Shown: positions 24,727 through 33,638 of the stretch, one piece after another
Position numbering within the stretch: position 1 is the stretch's first letter
Layout of the letters: each line of letters begins with the position of its first letter
DNA from: Caldilinea sp. CFX5
Lineage (GTDB): Bacteria; Chloroflexota; Anaerolineae; Caldilineales; Caldilineaceae
Length of the DNA stretch: 64,000 bases
Reading direction: 5' to 3'
Assembly (NCBI GenBank): GCA_021405325.1
Contig: QWII01000038.1
Span: 1-64,000 of the forward strand
Notes under the pieces: generated by a model
What the model saw: the letters and a program-made list of their open reading frames with translations, nothing else
Databases searched by the model: none
Told to the model about the DNA's origin: nothing
Made by a program: the position numbers and the translations under genes

Positions 24727-25623
24727 ATGTTACCAATCATTGACACCCACCAACATCTGTGGGATTTGAGCAAGTTCAAGCTACCGTGGGTTGATGGCGC
24801 ACCGGCGATCAACCGTAGCTATCTGCAGAGCGACTATGCCGAAGCGACGGCGGGTCTCAATGTCGTCAAGGCCGTTTACATGGAAGTCGATGTTGATCCC
24901 AGCCAGCAAACGGCTGAGGCGCGCTATATCATCGACCAGTGTCAACGGGACGACACGCCTACGGTTGGCGCCGTCATCTCCGGTCGCCCGGCGTCAACGG
25001 ACTTTGCCGCTTACATCAACCAGTTCAAGGGCAATCGTTATATCAAAGGGGTGCGTCAGGTCTTGCATGTGCCGGAGACGCCCTCCGGTTACTGTCTCCA
25101 GCCGACTTTTGTCAAGAGCATCCAGTTACTGGGTGAATTGGGCATGAGCTTTGATCTCTGTTTGCGTCCCAGCGATTTGGGGGATGGCGTCAAGCTGGCC
25201 GATCGTTGCCCCAACACCCGTTTTGTGGTGGACCACTGTGGTAATGGCGACCCGAATATTATTGCCGCGTCGACCGATCTGCCGCGTGACCCGGCCAATC
25301 CCTTCTCGCACACCCGTCGCCAATGGCAGGATGATATGCAGGCATTGGCCAATCGCCCCAACGTGATCTGCAAAATCTCCGGCATCATCGCCCGCGTCAC
25401 GCCTGGTTGGAGCGCCGCCACCCTGGCGCCGACGGTGAATCACTGCCTGGATGTCTTCGGCCCTGATCGTGTCGTCTTTGGCGGCGACTGGCCGGTCTGC
25501 ACCCTGGGCGCTTCCTATCGCGAGTGGGCGACAGCGTTGCGTGAAATCATTGCCGAGCGCAGTGAACGGGAGCAGCGCAAGTTGTTGTATGACAATGCTG
25601 AACAGTTCTATCGATTGGCGTAG
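24727..25623 (+). CDS. Amidohydrolase 2 family protein (lactonase/decarboxylase type)
   Basis: A TIM-barrel metal-dependent hydrolase of 298 residues. The metal motif IDTHQHLWDL is at the N-terminus; the next His is in FVVDHCG, and a terminal Asp is in VFGGDWPVC. It most resembles L-fuconolactonase / 2-pyrone-4,6-dicarboxylate-lactonase-like proteins, so sugar-lactone hydrolysis is likely. The frame extends to 24622, but the promoter lies inside that extension and GAGGAGAAGCC precedes the ATG at 24727. The next gene is a Gfo/Idh/MocA dehydrogenase, fitting a sugar oxidation pair. Confidence 0.87.
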   Translation: MLPIIDTHQHLWDLSKFKLPWVDGAPAINRSYLQSDYAEATAGLNVVKAVYMEVDVDPSQQTAEARYIIDQCQRDDTPTVGAVISGRPASTDFAAYINQFKGNRYIKGVRQVLHVPETPSGYCLQPTFVKSIQLLGELGMSFDLCLRPSDLGDGVKLADRCPNTRFVVDHCGNGDPNIIAASTDLPRDPANPFSHTRRQWQDDMQALANRPNVICKISGIIARVTPGWSAATLAPTVNHCLDVFGPDRVVFGGDWPVCTLGASYREWATALREIIAERSEREQRKLLYDNAEQFYRLA

Positions 25624-25635
25624 AGCTAATCCAGC

Positions 25636-25693
25636 CGCGCTTAGCCGGTCCGTGACCGGCGCCCAGGCGCCGGTCACGGACCGGCTAAGCGCG
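25636..25693. repeat. Palindrome family P2, copy 2
   Basis: A perfect 28-bp stem (25636-25663 with 25666-25693) and a 2-nt centre. It contains AGCCGGTCCGTGACCGGC. It sits between the amidohydrolase and oxidoreductase genes. No direct repeats flank it. Confidence 0.85.
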
Positions 25694-25716
25694 AGTAGGT
25701 TCATTGGGAGTAAAGA

Positions 25717-26703
25717 TTGAGCGTTCAACCATTGCGCATTGGCACACTTGGGGCGGCGCGCATTACGCCGAACGCGCTGATTCGTCCGGTGCGTCAGGTG
25801 GAGGATGTAACCATAGCGGCGATGGCCGCACGTGAGCCGGCGAAGGCGCGCGCCTTTGCCGCCAAACAGGGCATTCCCCGGATTTATGATTCTTATGCTG
25901 CGCTCCTGGCCGATCCCACCATCGACGCCATCTACAACCCGCTCCCCAACCATCTTCATGCCGAATGGACGATCCGTGCCCTGGAAGCGGGCAAGCATGT
26001 TCTCTGTGAAAAGCCGCTGGCCGCCAACGCCGCTGAGGCAGAGCAGATGGCGCAGACGGCGGAACGCACCGGCCTGGTGTTGATGGAAGCCTTTCACACG
26101 ATCTATCACCCCCTGGCAACGCGGATGAAGGCGATCATCGACAGCGGCGAACTGGGCCGGATCCGGCATATTGATGTCCAGTTTTGCACCCTCATGTGGC
26201 GCTGGTGGGACATTCGCCTGCGCTATGAACTGGCCGGCGGCGCGACGATGGACTTGGGCTGTTACGCCATTCGTCTGCTTCGTTTCCTGGCCGGCGCCGA
26301 ACCGGAAGTGGTGCGCGCCCAGGCGCAGACCAGTTCACCCCAACTCGACCGCTGGATGAGCGCCGATCTGCGCTTTCCCGGCGACGTGACCGGTTCTTTC
26401 ACCTGCGCCTTTTGGTCAACCAAATTGATCCGGATCACCGCCCGCGTCACAGGCGAGGCTGGTGAAATGTCCGTTCTCAACCCCATTCTGCCCCAACTCT
26501 ACCACCGGCTCCAGGTGCGTACTGCCGCCGGCGCCCGCACCGAACGCCACCCCGGCGACAGTACCTACACTTATCAACTGCGCGCCTTTGTCGATGCAAT
26601 CCGGAGCAAGCGCCCCCTGTTGAGCGATGGGCGGGATGGGGTGGCCAATATGCGGGTCATTGACGCCGTTTATGAGAAAGCTGGTTTGAAGCGGCGCGGC
26701 TGA
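25717..26703 (+). CDS. Gfo/Idh/MocA-family oxidoreductase
   Basis: NAD(P)-dependent sugar or cyclitol dehydrogenase of 328 residues. The N-terminal Rossmann fold starts IGTLGAARI, and the family EKPLAANAAEAE motif (Lys of the catalytic triad) lies near residue 97. The C-terminal substrate domain contains the DLGCYAIRLLRFLAG motif with its catalytic-region Asp and Tyr. The start is TTG with GGGAG upstream. Being next to an amidohydrolase/lactonase, it may produce the lactone that enzyme opens; this is inference from order only. Confidence 0.9.
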   Translation: MSVQPLRIGTLGAARITPNALIRPVRQVEDVTIAAMAAREPAKARAFAAKQGIPRIYDSYAALLADPTIDAIYNPLPNHLHAEWTIRALEAGKHVLCEKPLAANAAEAEQMAQTAERTGLVLMEAFHTIYHPLATRMKAIIDSGELGRIRHIDVQFCTLMWRWWDIRLRYELAGGATMDLGCYAIRLLRFLAGAEPEVVRAQAQTSSPQLDRWMSADLRFPGDVTGSFTCAFWSTKLIRITARVTGEAGEMSVLNPILPQLYHRLQVRTAAGARTERHPGDSTYTYQLRAFVDAIRSKRPLLSDGRDGVANMRVIDAVYEKAGLKRRG

Positions 26704-26786
26704 GAGCGGGCAGCGTGAATGATTGGGCAGAAAATTACTACCCTGCCCCTCTTGCAATTTAGGTAGAACATTTATCTGCGGTACAA

Positions 26787-26822
26787 TACAACGGGTGGGC
26801 GACGGATCGTCCACCCGTTGTA
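26787..26822. promoter_or_regulatory. Palindrome before the site-2 protease gene
   Basis: TACAACGGGTGG (26787-26798) pairs perfectly with its complement (26811-26822). It lies 40 nt before the next start, so it could terminate the previous transcript or act as an operator. Confidence 0.5.
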
Positions 26823-26861
26823 CTGGCGTCCGGCGCTGCCGGTCTGGATTGTTGAGAATTT

Positions 26862-28088
26862 ATGGCTGACCCAACCACATCTGTTCATCATGCCTTTCGT
26901 GAATTGCCGGCGGAGGAAGCGCAAAAGCTGGCGAATGAAGTGCGCGCGCTGGTGGCGAATGATCTAGCGATTGAAGCCGTCCAGACAACCCGTGATCAAC
27001 GGCAGGGCGCCGTTGTCGTCGAAGGGCGGCTGTTGCGCCCCAGTCACCAAGCCTTTCCCCGTTGGTTAACCACGCTCAATGGCATGGGCTATACGCCCAT
27101 GTTGCGTCACCGCAGCGATGGCGGCCCCGATGATGTCAAGCTTCATGTCATGGCCGGCGTCGCCCCCAAAATCGCATCAAACGGCTGGATTAATTTAGTT
27201 CTATTCATTCTCACTTTGTTTAGCACGCTCTGGATCGGTTCTCTGTTTAGCAATACCCCGCCCGTAGCGGACACGCTGCCGCAAGCCTTAGTCGCGATTG
27301 TGGTGGGTGGGTGGCCGTTTGCGTTGACGCTTCTTGGCATTTTAACCGCCCATGAATTTGGTCATTACTTTGCGGCGCGCTACCACAAATTATCGGTGAC
27401 GCTGCCCTACTTTATCCCCTTTCCGCTGCCGCCCATCGGCACGTTGGGCGCCTTTATTCGCTTGAAAGAGCCGGTGCCGGATCGGCGCAAGCTCTTCGAT
27501 ATTGGCGTCGCCGGCCCGTTAGCCGGTTTTATCCTTGCCGTTCCGCTGCTCTTTTATGGCCTCAGCACCAGCCCTGTCATTGTGCCGCAGCCAACGCCCG
27601 GCGCCTGGGTGGAGGGCAACAGCATCCTCTATTACACGGCCAAACTAATCACCTTTGGCAAAGCGCTGCCCAACGCCGTCACCGGGGAAGATGTGCTGAT
27701 GAATCAGATCACCACCGCCGCCTGGATCGGGCTGCTGGTCACGGCGCTCAACCTGCTGCCGGTGGGGCAACTGGATGGCGGCCACACGGTCTTTGCCCTC
27801 TTTGGCGAAAAGGCGCGCTATTTTAACATGGTGACCGTTGGCGCAATGGCGCTCTTTGCCGTGGCGGGCCTGGACTTTGTACAAGCCTACTTGCCCTCCC
27901 TCAGCGCTGTCGGCTTTACCGGCTGGTTTGTTTGGCTGGCGCTGATCTTTTTCATGATCGGCCCCTACCACCCGCCGGCGCTGGACGATGTCACCCGTCT
28001 CGACAACCGCCGCCGCTGGATCGGCTACTTGATGATTCTGATCTTCATCTTGACCTTTGTGCCGGTGCCGTTGCGCTTTATGATGTAA
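26862..28088 (+). CDS. Site-2 protease family (M50) membrane protease
   Basis: A second intramembrane zinc protease, 408 residues, unlike the CBS-bearing one. A soluble N-terminal domain (about 1-105) precedes roughly seven membrane helices. [10 protein letters not shown] carries the zinc ligands, and [11 protein letters not shown] carries the third ligand Asp. [18 protein letters not shown] and the NxxPxxQLDGG spacing resemble the EGY/cyanobacterial S2P-like subgroup. No substrate is evident. It lies between the oxidoreductase and glyQS, separated from glyQS by an invariant-loop hairpin. Confidence 0.92.
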   Translation: MADPTTSVHHAFRELPAEEAQKLANEVRALVANDLAIEAVQTTRDQRQGAVVVEGRLLRPSHQAFPRWLTTLNGMGYTPMLRHRSDGGPDDVKLHVMAGVAPKIASNGWINLVLFILTLFSTLWIGSLFSNTPPVADTLPQALVAIVVGGWPFALTLLGILTAHEFGHYFAARYHKLSVTLPYFIPFPLPPIGTLGAFIRLKEPVPDRRKLFDIGVAGPLAGFILAVPLLFYGLSTSPVIVPQPTPGAWVEGNSILYYTAKLITFGKALPNAVTGEDVLMNQITTAAWIGLLVTALNLLPVGQLDGGHTVFALFGEKARYFNMVTVGAMALFAVAGLDFVQAYLPSLSAVGFTGWFVWLALIFFMIGPYHPPALDDVTRLDNRRRWIGYLMILIFILTFVPVPLRFMM

Positions 28089-28093
28089 ATTAG

Positions 28094-28148
28094 GTGATTG
28101 GGTGATTCGGTGACTGAGCCTGTCGAAGTCACCGAATCACCCAATCAC
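28094..28148. repeat. Invariant-loop hairpin, copy 4
   Basis: A perfect 22-bp stem (28094-28115 with 28127-28148) around the loop GAGCCTGTCGA (28116-28126), right after the site-2 protease stop. Confidence 0.88.
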
Positions 28149-28193
28149 TCAATCACAATTACCCAAATCACTACCCATACAAATTAAGAATTT

Positions 28194-31100
28194 ATGCAAA
28201 CCCAAGCTCTTTCCATGCAAGAAGTCATCCTGCGGCTCCATGACTATTGGGCCGCCCATGGTTGCTTAATTTGGCAACCCTATAGTGAAAAAGTCGGCGC
28301 GGGGACGATGAACCCCGGCACGGTGTTGCGCGTCCTGGGGCCGGAGCCGTGGAACATTGCCTATGTCGAGCCTTCTTTCCGCGCCGACGATGGCCGTTAT
28401 GCCGAGAACCCCAACCGGATGCAGATGCACCACCAATATCAGGTGATCCTCAAGCCCGATCCCGGCAACCCGCAAGAGTTATACCTGGGCAGCCTGGAGG
28501 CGATTGGGCTGGATCGTACCCGTCACGACATTCGCTTTGTCGAAGACAACTGGGAGTCGCCGGCCCTGGGCGCCTGGGGGCTGGGCTGGGAAGTCTGGCT
28601 CGACGGCCAGGAGATCACCCAGTTCACCTACTTCCAACAAGCCGGCAGCCTGACCCTCGACCCGGTCAGCGTTGAGATCACCTACGGGCTGGATCGTATC
28701 GTCATGTATCTGCAAAACCGCAGTCAGGTCTGGGACATTGATGTCGATGGGCAGCACACCTTTGCCCAGATTTACAAAGACCCCGAAGTGGAGCACTGCA
28801 TCTACAACTTTGAGCTGGCCGATGTCGAGCGCCTGAAACAACTCTATGACATCTACCGCGCCGAGGCCGACGCCTGTATCCGTCGCGGTCTGGTCATCCC
28901 AGCCCATGATTTCGTCCTGCGTCAGAGCCAAACCTTCAACCTACTCGACGCCCGCGGCGCCATCGGCGTCACCGAGCGCGCCAAGTTCTTCGCCGCCATG
29001 CGCAATCAAGCGCGCTCCGTATCCGAACTCTATGTAAAACAGCGGGAAGCGGCAGGGTTTCCCTGGCTGCAGAGTACCGAGACAGGAGACACGAGACAGG
29101 AGACACGAGACAGGAATGGGATAACGCCACACGCAACGCTTGTCCTGGAAGGACGCAATACGCCACACGCCTCCTTCCTACTGGAAATCGGCTCTGAGGA
29201 GCTGCCGCCGCAGGATGTGGTGGATGGCCTTGCGCAGATTGAAGCGAACCTGACCCGATTGCTGGGTGAATACAAGTTGAGCTATACCAATCTGCGCGTA
29301 ACGGGGACGACGCGGCGGTTGGTGGCTTATGTGACCGAACTGGCGCCGCAACAGGCAGATGAAACCGTGGAAAAGCGCGGCCCGGCGTTGGATCGCGCCT
29401 ATGATGGCGACGGCAAACCGACGAAAGCGGCGGAAGGCTTTGCCCGTGGGCAAGGCGTTGATGTGGCTGAACTGGAAAAGCGTGATAACTATGTCTATGC
29501 CATTAAGCGGGTCGCCGGTCAGCCAACGCCCGCCGTGTTGCCGCAACTTTGCACCGATCTACTGAACAGCCTACGCTGGGGCAAGACCATGCGTTGGAAC
29601 AGCAGCAATGTGGGCTATCCGCGCCCGCTCCGTTGGCTGGTTGCGCTCCTGGGCAATCAAGTTATACCCTTTACCTGGGCAGGGGTCAGCAGTGGCGCAA
29701 CCAGCCGCGGCCCGCGCTTTGCCGATGCCGCGGCGCAGTTGCCGGTGGGCGGCTTTACTACCTTTGCGGTCGAGTCGGCAGATAGCTATTTTGCCACCGT
29801 AGCCCAACAAGGGGTGATTGTGGACCGCGCCGAACGCCGCCGGCGCATTGCTGAACTGGTGCAACAAACCGCCGCCGCCGCCGGTGGTGTTGCCCCGGAC
29901 GATCCCGATCTGCTGGACGAAGTGACCGATCTGGTGGAAGCGCCCCAGGCGTTGCTCGGCTCCTTTGAGGAGAAATATCTGGCGCTGCCGGCGCCGGTGT
30001 TGGTTGGGGTGATGAAGAAGCACCAGCGCTACTTCCCCGTTGTGCGCAATGGACAGATGCTGGCCCACTTTATCACCATTGCCAATGCCCAATCCCTGGC
30101 CCATCCCGCTGTGGTGGTGGCCGGCAATGAAGGGGTCATTCGCGCACGCTACGCCGATGCCGCCTATTTCTACCGCCAGGATACCGCCCGCCCGCTGGAA
30201 AGCTACACGCCACGGCTCGCTACCCTGACCTTCCACGAGCGTCTTGGTTCGATGTTAGACAAGGTAGAACGACTGAAGAAGATCGCGCCGGCCGTCGCGC
30301 AACTGCTCAAGGCGGGGGCTGATGCAGTTGCCGATGCCGAACGCGCCGCTGCGCTAGCCAAATCTGATCTGGTAACAGCGATGGTGGTCGAGATGACCAG
30401 CCTCCAAGGCATCATCGGGGAAATCTATGCGCGCCAGAGCGGTGAACGGGACGCGGTGGCGCAAGCCATTCGCGAACAGTATCTGCCCCGTTCGGCCGGC
30501 GATGCCAACCCGGCAACGGTGGTCGGGCTGGCGTTGAGTCTGGCCGATAAGTTGGATAGTCTGGCGGGGTTGTTTGCCGTGGGCGCCATTCCCACCGGCA
30601 GCGCCGATCCCTTTGGCCTGCGCCGCGCCGCCTTAGGTGTGGTCAACAACCTGCTGACCAGTCGCACTGACTTTAGCATTCGCGCGGGCCTACAGGTGGC
30701 CGCCGCCCAACAGAACGTTGTCGTTACGGAAGCCGCGCTGGCAGAAACCATGACCTTTATCGAACGGCGCTTCCAGGGGGTGTTGGCCGAACTCGGTTAT
30801 CCCTATGATGTGGTCGATGCCGTGTTGGCTGTCCGTGGCGACAACCCGGCGGCAGCCCAACGCGCGTGTGATGCTTTGCAACAAGTGGTGGCCCAACCCG
30901 GTTGGAGCGACACCTTCACGGCCTATGCGCGTTGCGCCCGCATTACCCGCAATCTGACGGCGCCGCTATCTCTCAACCCGGCGGCTTACACCGATGCGGT
31001 AGAACAAGATCTGCACGCCGCTTACGAACAAGCACACCAACAGCTAGGCGCGCAGCGGGAGCCGGCAACCGTCATCGGTGATCTTCTCCAGCGGTTGCAA

Positions 31101-31241
31101 GGCCCGATCAATGCTTATTTCGAGAAAGTGTTGGTCAACGCCGCTGACGAACAGTTGCGTAACGCCCGTCTGGCTCTGGTGCAACAGATTGCCCAACTCC
31201 CCGCCGCCATTGCTGATCTCAGCAAGCTGCAAGGGTTCTAA
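28194..31241 (+). CDS. glyQS: Glycyl-tRNA synthetase, fused alpha and beta subunits
   Basis: Charges tRNA-Gly. The alpha (GlyQ) part, residues ~1-290, has the catalytic YEP-type core ([33 protein letters not shown]). The beta (GlyS) part starts near [14 protein letters not shown] (~325) and includes the HD-like [12 protein letters not shown] and C-terminal anticodon domain. Separate genes are usual; fused proteins are known in some bacteria. The ~35-residue linker is encoded by simple repeats (29079-29115), suggesting intergenic repeat DNA became coding. It converges with the CAP-domain gene. Confidence 0.95.
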   Translation: MQTQALSMQEVILRLHDYWAAHGCLIWQPYSEKVGAGTMNPGTVLRVLGPEPWNIAYVEPSFRADDGRYAENPNRMQMHHQYQVILKPDPGNPQELYLGSLEAIGLDRTRHDIRFVEDNWESPALGAWGLGWEVWLDGQEITQFTYFQQAGSLTLDPVSVEITYGLDRIVMYLQNRSQVWDIDVDGQHTFAQIYKDPEVEHCIYNFELADVERLKQLYDIYRAEADACIRRGLVIPAHDFVLRQSQTFNLLDARGAIGVTERAKFFAAMRNQARSVSELYVKQREAAGFPWLQSTETGDTRQETRDRNGITPHATLVLEGRNTPHASFLLEIGSEELPPQDVVDGLAQIEANLTRLLGEYKLSYTNLRVTGTTRRLVAYVTELAPQQADETVEKRGPALDRAYDGDGKPTKAAEGFARGQGVDVAELEKRDNYVYAIKRVAGQPTPAVLPQLCTDLLNSLRWGKTMRWNSSNVGYPRPLRWLVALLGNQVIPFTWAGVSSGATSRGPRFADAAAQLPVGGFTTFAVESADSYFATVAQQGVIVDRAERRRRIAELVQQTAAAAGGVAPDDPDLLDEVTDLVEAPQALLGSFEEKYLALPAPVLVGVMKKHQRYFPVVRNGQMLAHFITIANAQSLAHPAVVVAGNEGVIRARYADAAYFYRQDTARPLESYTPRLATLTFHERLGSMLDKVERLKKIAPAVAQLLKAGADAVADAERAAALAKSDLVTAMVVEMTSLQGIIGEIYARQSGERDAVAQAIREQYLPRSAGDANPATVVGLALSLADKLDSLAGLFAVGAIPTGSADPFGLRRAALGVVNNLLTSRTDFSIRAGLQVAAAQQNVVVTEAALAETMTFIERRFQGVLAELGYPYDVVDAVLAVRGDNPAAAQRACDALQQVVAQPGWSDTFTAYARCARITRNLTAPLSLNPAAYTDAVEQDLHAAYEQAHQQLGAQREPATVIGDLLQRLQGPINAYFEKVLVNAADEQLRNARLALVQQIAQLPAAIADLSKLQGF
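29079..29170 (+). repeat. Simple repeats encoding the GlyQ-GlyS linker
   Basis: GAGACAGGAGACAC repeats 2.6 times (29079-29115). The 11-mer ACGCCACACGC occurs at 29124 and again at 29160. The region is in frame within glyQS. Confidence 0.8.
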
Positions 31242-31264
31242 GCTTATTCCACACAATTTAAGTC

Positions 31265-31312
31265 GATCAAAGATTACGCAGATTTAAAAATTAATCTGCG
31301 TAATCTTTGATC
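31265..31312. terminator. Bidirectional hairpin glyQS / CAP gene
   Basis: A 20-bp perfect stem GATCAAAGATTACGCAGATT (31265-31284) with its complement (31293-31312) and an AT-rich 8-nt loop lies between convergent genes. Confidence 0.7.
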
Positions 31313-31326
31313 AGCTAATTTCTGAC

Positions 31327-32202
31327 CTATCGTTTGGCGGTCGGCAGGTAAATAAAGAAATTCCCTGTTGGCGGTGGTGGGGTGGCGACAGGGGTGGGCG
31401 TGGCGGTTGGTGCGGCCGTGCTGGCAAGGACAATGGTGTCGCTGCTGGTGACAGAGGTGGCGCCGTTGCTCAACTCCACCTCAACCCGGCGTTCGCCGCC
31501 GACGTTGCGCAAATTCCAGCCCACTTCCTGAGAAAAGGTCTGCCAGTCGCTCCAACTGTCATCGTCATTGCGCAGCCGCATCTGCTGCCATGTGCCATAG
31601 ATATAGAGTGTCACTTGGGTTGAATCTGTCTGTGCCGCTTCGCGATTGATAATGACCGGATAGTTATTATTGCGGTCGCCAAAATCCTGCACCCAATAAT
31701 TATCAAAAAAGCCGACGCCAATCTCACGATAATTGCCCAAAATGTTGGCGCGATGACCGCTGCTGTTCATCCAGCCGGCCATTACACTTTCCGGTGAGTC
31801 ATAGCCATAAGCGATATTCTCTGCCAGACCATTATAGACCGTGTAATAGCGCTTGAGCCGATCAGACCAGTTACAGACTCTGACAAGCGTACCATTGCTG
31901 CGATCTTGCGTTTGGTGATTAAAGTAATCATCCTGCTTCATATCGGCGGCATGATAACGAGCGGCGTTGGTCAGATCGGCATTGTATTTCATCGGCGGCA
32001 AGCCGTTGGCGGCCCGTTGTTCATTGACCAGTTCAATCACCCGTGCTTCGTTGGCGGCGTTAGTGGCGCTCACCAGTTCGCCGCCACAGCCGGTAAAGGC
32101 GGTTTCGGCAAAGAGATGGGAGCGCGAGAAGAGCGATACAAGGACGATCAACGGTGTAATAAGCAAGAGTTGTTTCAAAAAACGTGGTTCGAAGTTCTCC
32201 AT
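31327..32202 (-). CDS. Secreted CAP-domain (SCP/PR-1-like) protein
   Basis: A 291-residue secreted protein. An N-terminal signal/anchor helix (LLLITPLIVLVSLFS) is followed by a CAP domain: VIELVNEQRAANGLPPMKYN, then ARYHAADM, SVMAGWMNSSGHRANIL and IGVGFFDNYWVQDFG, which hold the family His/Glu cavity residues. A jelly-roll-like region follows (~170-250), then a P/T-rich linker and a short C-terminal tail FIYLPTAKR. The frame opens at 32259, but MENFEPR at 32202 has GGGAAAG upstream. Bacterial CAP proteins are secreted with roles mostly unknown. Confidence 0.87.
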   Translation of the reverse strand: MENFEPRFLKQLLLITPLIVLVSLFSRSHLFAETAFTGCGGELVSATNAANEARVIELVNEQRAANGLPPMKYNADLTNAARYHAADMKQDDYFNHQTQDRSNGTLVRVCNWSDRLKRYYTVYNGLAENIAYGYDSPESVMAGWMNSSGHRANILGNYREIGVGFFDNYWVQDFGDRNNNYPVIINREAAQTDSTQVTLYIYGTWQQMRLRNDDDSWSDWQTFSQEVGWNLRNVGGERRVEVELSNGATSVTSSDTIVLASTAAPTATPTPVATPPPPTGNFFIYLPTAKR

Positions 32203-32635
32203 GTTACTTTCCCACTGCCGGTAATTGCGCTGCCGGCCTACCCCCATCGTGTGCGGCACACGATGGCAGGGTCAGCCTGTCACATTGCGCATAGTTGTGA
32301 ACCCATCTACATCAGTAACGGTTCAGCAATTCATAAGTCAATAATGTGTAAGTCAATAATGTGCCAAACGCTTTAGTAATCTGTATTAGAAGTGTAGCAT
32401 AGATGGCAATAAGAATATCATGACAAAATCTTATCATCTCGACGCCGGTGCGCCGGACATACAATGAGTGAATAGTGCTTACCCAGCGCTTTTTATACGT
32501 ATAAAAGAAGTAGAAATAGAAAAGGCGTAGAAAAAGGTAGTGCGGATTTGTGAATGGTTGGTTTGTCCGTTGGTTTCGACAGGCTCAACCAACTGGTTGA
32601 GCCTGTCGAAACCAACGGACAAACCAACCGCCGGC
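32203..32635. other. 433-bp intergenic region
   Basis: No gene. It contains a 23-bp perfect palindrome CCATCGTGTGC-G-GCACACGATGG (32244-32266), a possible operator 42 nt upstream of the CAP gene; a 16-bp palindrome TTTTATACGTATAAAA (32491-32506); and a double invariant-loop hairpin (32556-32629) that ends 7 nt before the next gene's stop. Confidence 0.6.
32556..32629. repeat. Invariant-loop hairpin, copy 5 (double)
   Basis: A 20-bp perfect outer stem (32556-32575 with 32610-32629). The interior holds both orientations of the loop, TCGACAGGCTC (32576-32586) and GAGCCTGTCGA (32599-32609), around the self-complementary 12-mer AACCAACTGGTT. Confidence 0.88.
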
Positions 32636-33436
32636 TCAAAGCTGACCGGTGAAGAGGATATGGCTGTTGTGCGCAACAATGATCGGTTTCGGGTCGGTGG
32701 GGCTGAAATGGCCGGCCCATATTGCCGGATCATAATCCCGTTTGATAAAACAAGCGCGGTGGACCGGCACGGCGTAGCTTACACCACATAAGCGCGCCAT
32801 CTTGGCGGAGCCGGAGAAGAAGGGAAACTCGCCTTCGGTCGGGTGTGTGGTCATAAAACCCAGGGCCGGTCGCAGGGCGGCGACAGCGCCGGTTAAGTCG
32901 GCATGATCGGCAAAGGTGTTGATCGGATCGCCGGTGAAGTAGAGGCGACGCTCCCCATTGACCACGACATAGCCAAGATGGGTGACATCCGGCGGCTTGA
33001 TCCCGGCGCCCGGATCGCCGGCGGGCGGCTTGGCGTAGACCACATGCAGCGTAAAGTCGGCAGCAGTGACTGTATCCCCGGCGGCCACAACCGTGGTTTG
33101 CGCTTCGGGCAGCCCTATTTCGTTGACGATGCGCCGGATGCTTTCAATCGGGCCGATCATCTGCACCGCCGGGTTGGCGGCTTTGACGCGTAGTAAGGTT
33201 TCGGCGTGCGTATGATCCAGGTGGTCGTGGGTTAAAATCACCAGATCCGCCGGTAGATCGCTTTCCTGTACTGGCGGCGTCGGGTGCACAAAACGCTCGG
33301 CGGGGCGCTCATGGGGGAAATAGGGATCGATCAGCGCAATTTTGCCGGCGCTATTTTTGAGGGCAAAGCTGCTTTGCTCAAACCAATGAATGGCGACTGT
33401 ACCGCTCGGCACAGTCAGGTTGACAAGCGGGTGCAT
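32636..33436 (-). CDS. Metal-dependent hydrolase, beta-lactamase fold (UlaG/UPF0173-like)
   Basis: A 266-residue metallo-beta-lactamase-fold hydrolase. ALIDPYFP is the first strand, the metal motif is THDHLDH, YFTGDPINTF supplies the bridging Asp, and a C-terminal PVHRACF supplies the last His. This architecture is shared with L-ascorbate-6-phosphate lactonase and UPF0173 proteins; the substrate is unknown. The open frame starts at 33487 inside a P2 palindrome region; the ATG at 33436 with AAAGGAA upstream is preferred. It may belong with the dehydrogenase and SMP-30 lactonase upstream. Confidence 0.87.
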   Translation of the reverse strand: MHPLVNLTVPSGTVAIHWFEQSSFALKNSAGKIALIDPYFPHERPAERFVHPTPPVQESDLPADLVILTHDHLDHTHAETLLRVKAANPAVQMIGPIESIRRIVNEIGLPEAQTTVVAAGDTVTAADFTLHVVYAKPPAGDPGAGIKPPDVTHLGYVVVNGERRLYFTGDPINTFADHADLTGAVAALRPALGFMTTHPTEGEFPFFSGSAKMARLCGVSYAVPVHRACFIKRDYDPAIWAGHFSPTDPKPIIVAHNSHILFTGQL

Positions 33437-33464
33437 GAAATGGTTCCTTTCTTGTGCTACTGCG

Positions 33465-33509
33465 CTAGTTTGCTGGTAGCCGGTCACAGACCGGCTACCA
33501 GCAAACTAG
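33465..33509. repeat. Palindrome family P2, copy 3
   Basis: A perfect 21-bp stem (33465-33485 with 33489-33509), with core TAGCCGGTC-ACA-GACCGGCTA. Confidence 0.82.
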
Positions 33510-33530
33510 TACAGAGCGGCCTAAGTAAGC

Positions 33531-33595
33531 CAGTAGGTCAGTAGGACAGTAGGTCAGTAGGACAGTAAGTCAGTCACTGTCTCACTGTCTCACTG
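33531..33595. repeat. Imperfect CAGTAGGT / CAGTAGGA tandem repeats
   Basis: Short units (CAGTAGGTCAGTAGGA) repeat and then run into a complementary-looking CACTGTCTCACTGTCTCACTG stretch. It is a simple-sequence expansion with hairpin potential, between the dehydrogenase and hydrolase genes. Confidence 0.7.
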
Positions 33596-33638
33596 GCAAC
33601 TATGGGTTTATTTACGCCGTCATGTACTAGCGCAGTTT

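Noticed and set aside
33531..33595. Possible CRISPR array
   Set aside because: Units are short, contiguous and without unique spacers; it is simple-sequence repetition.
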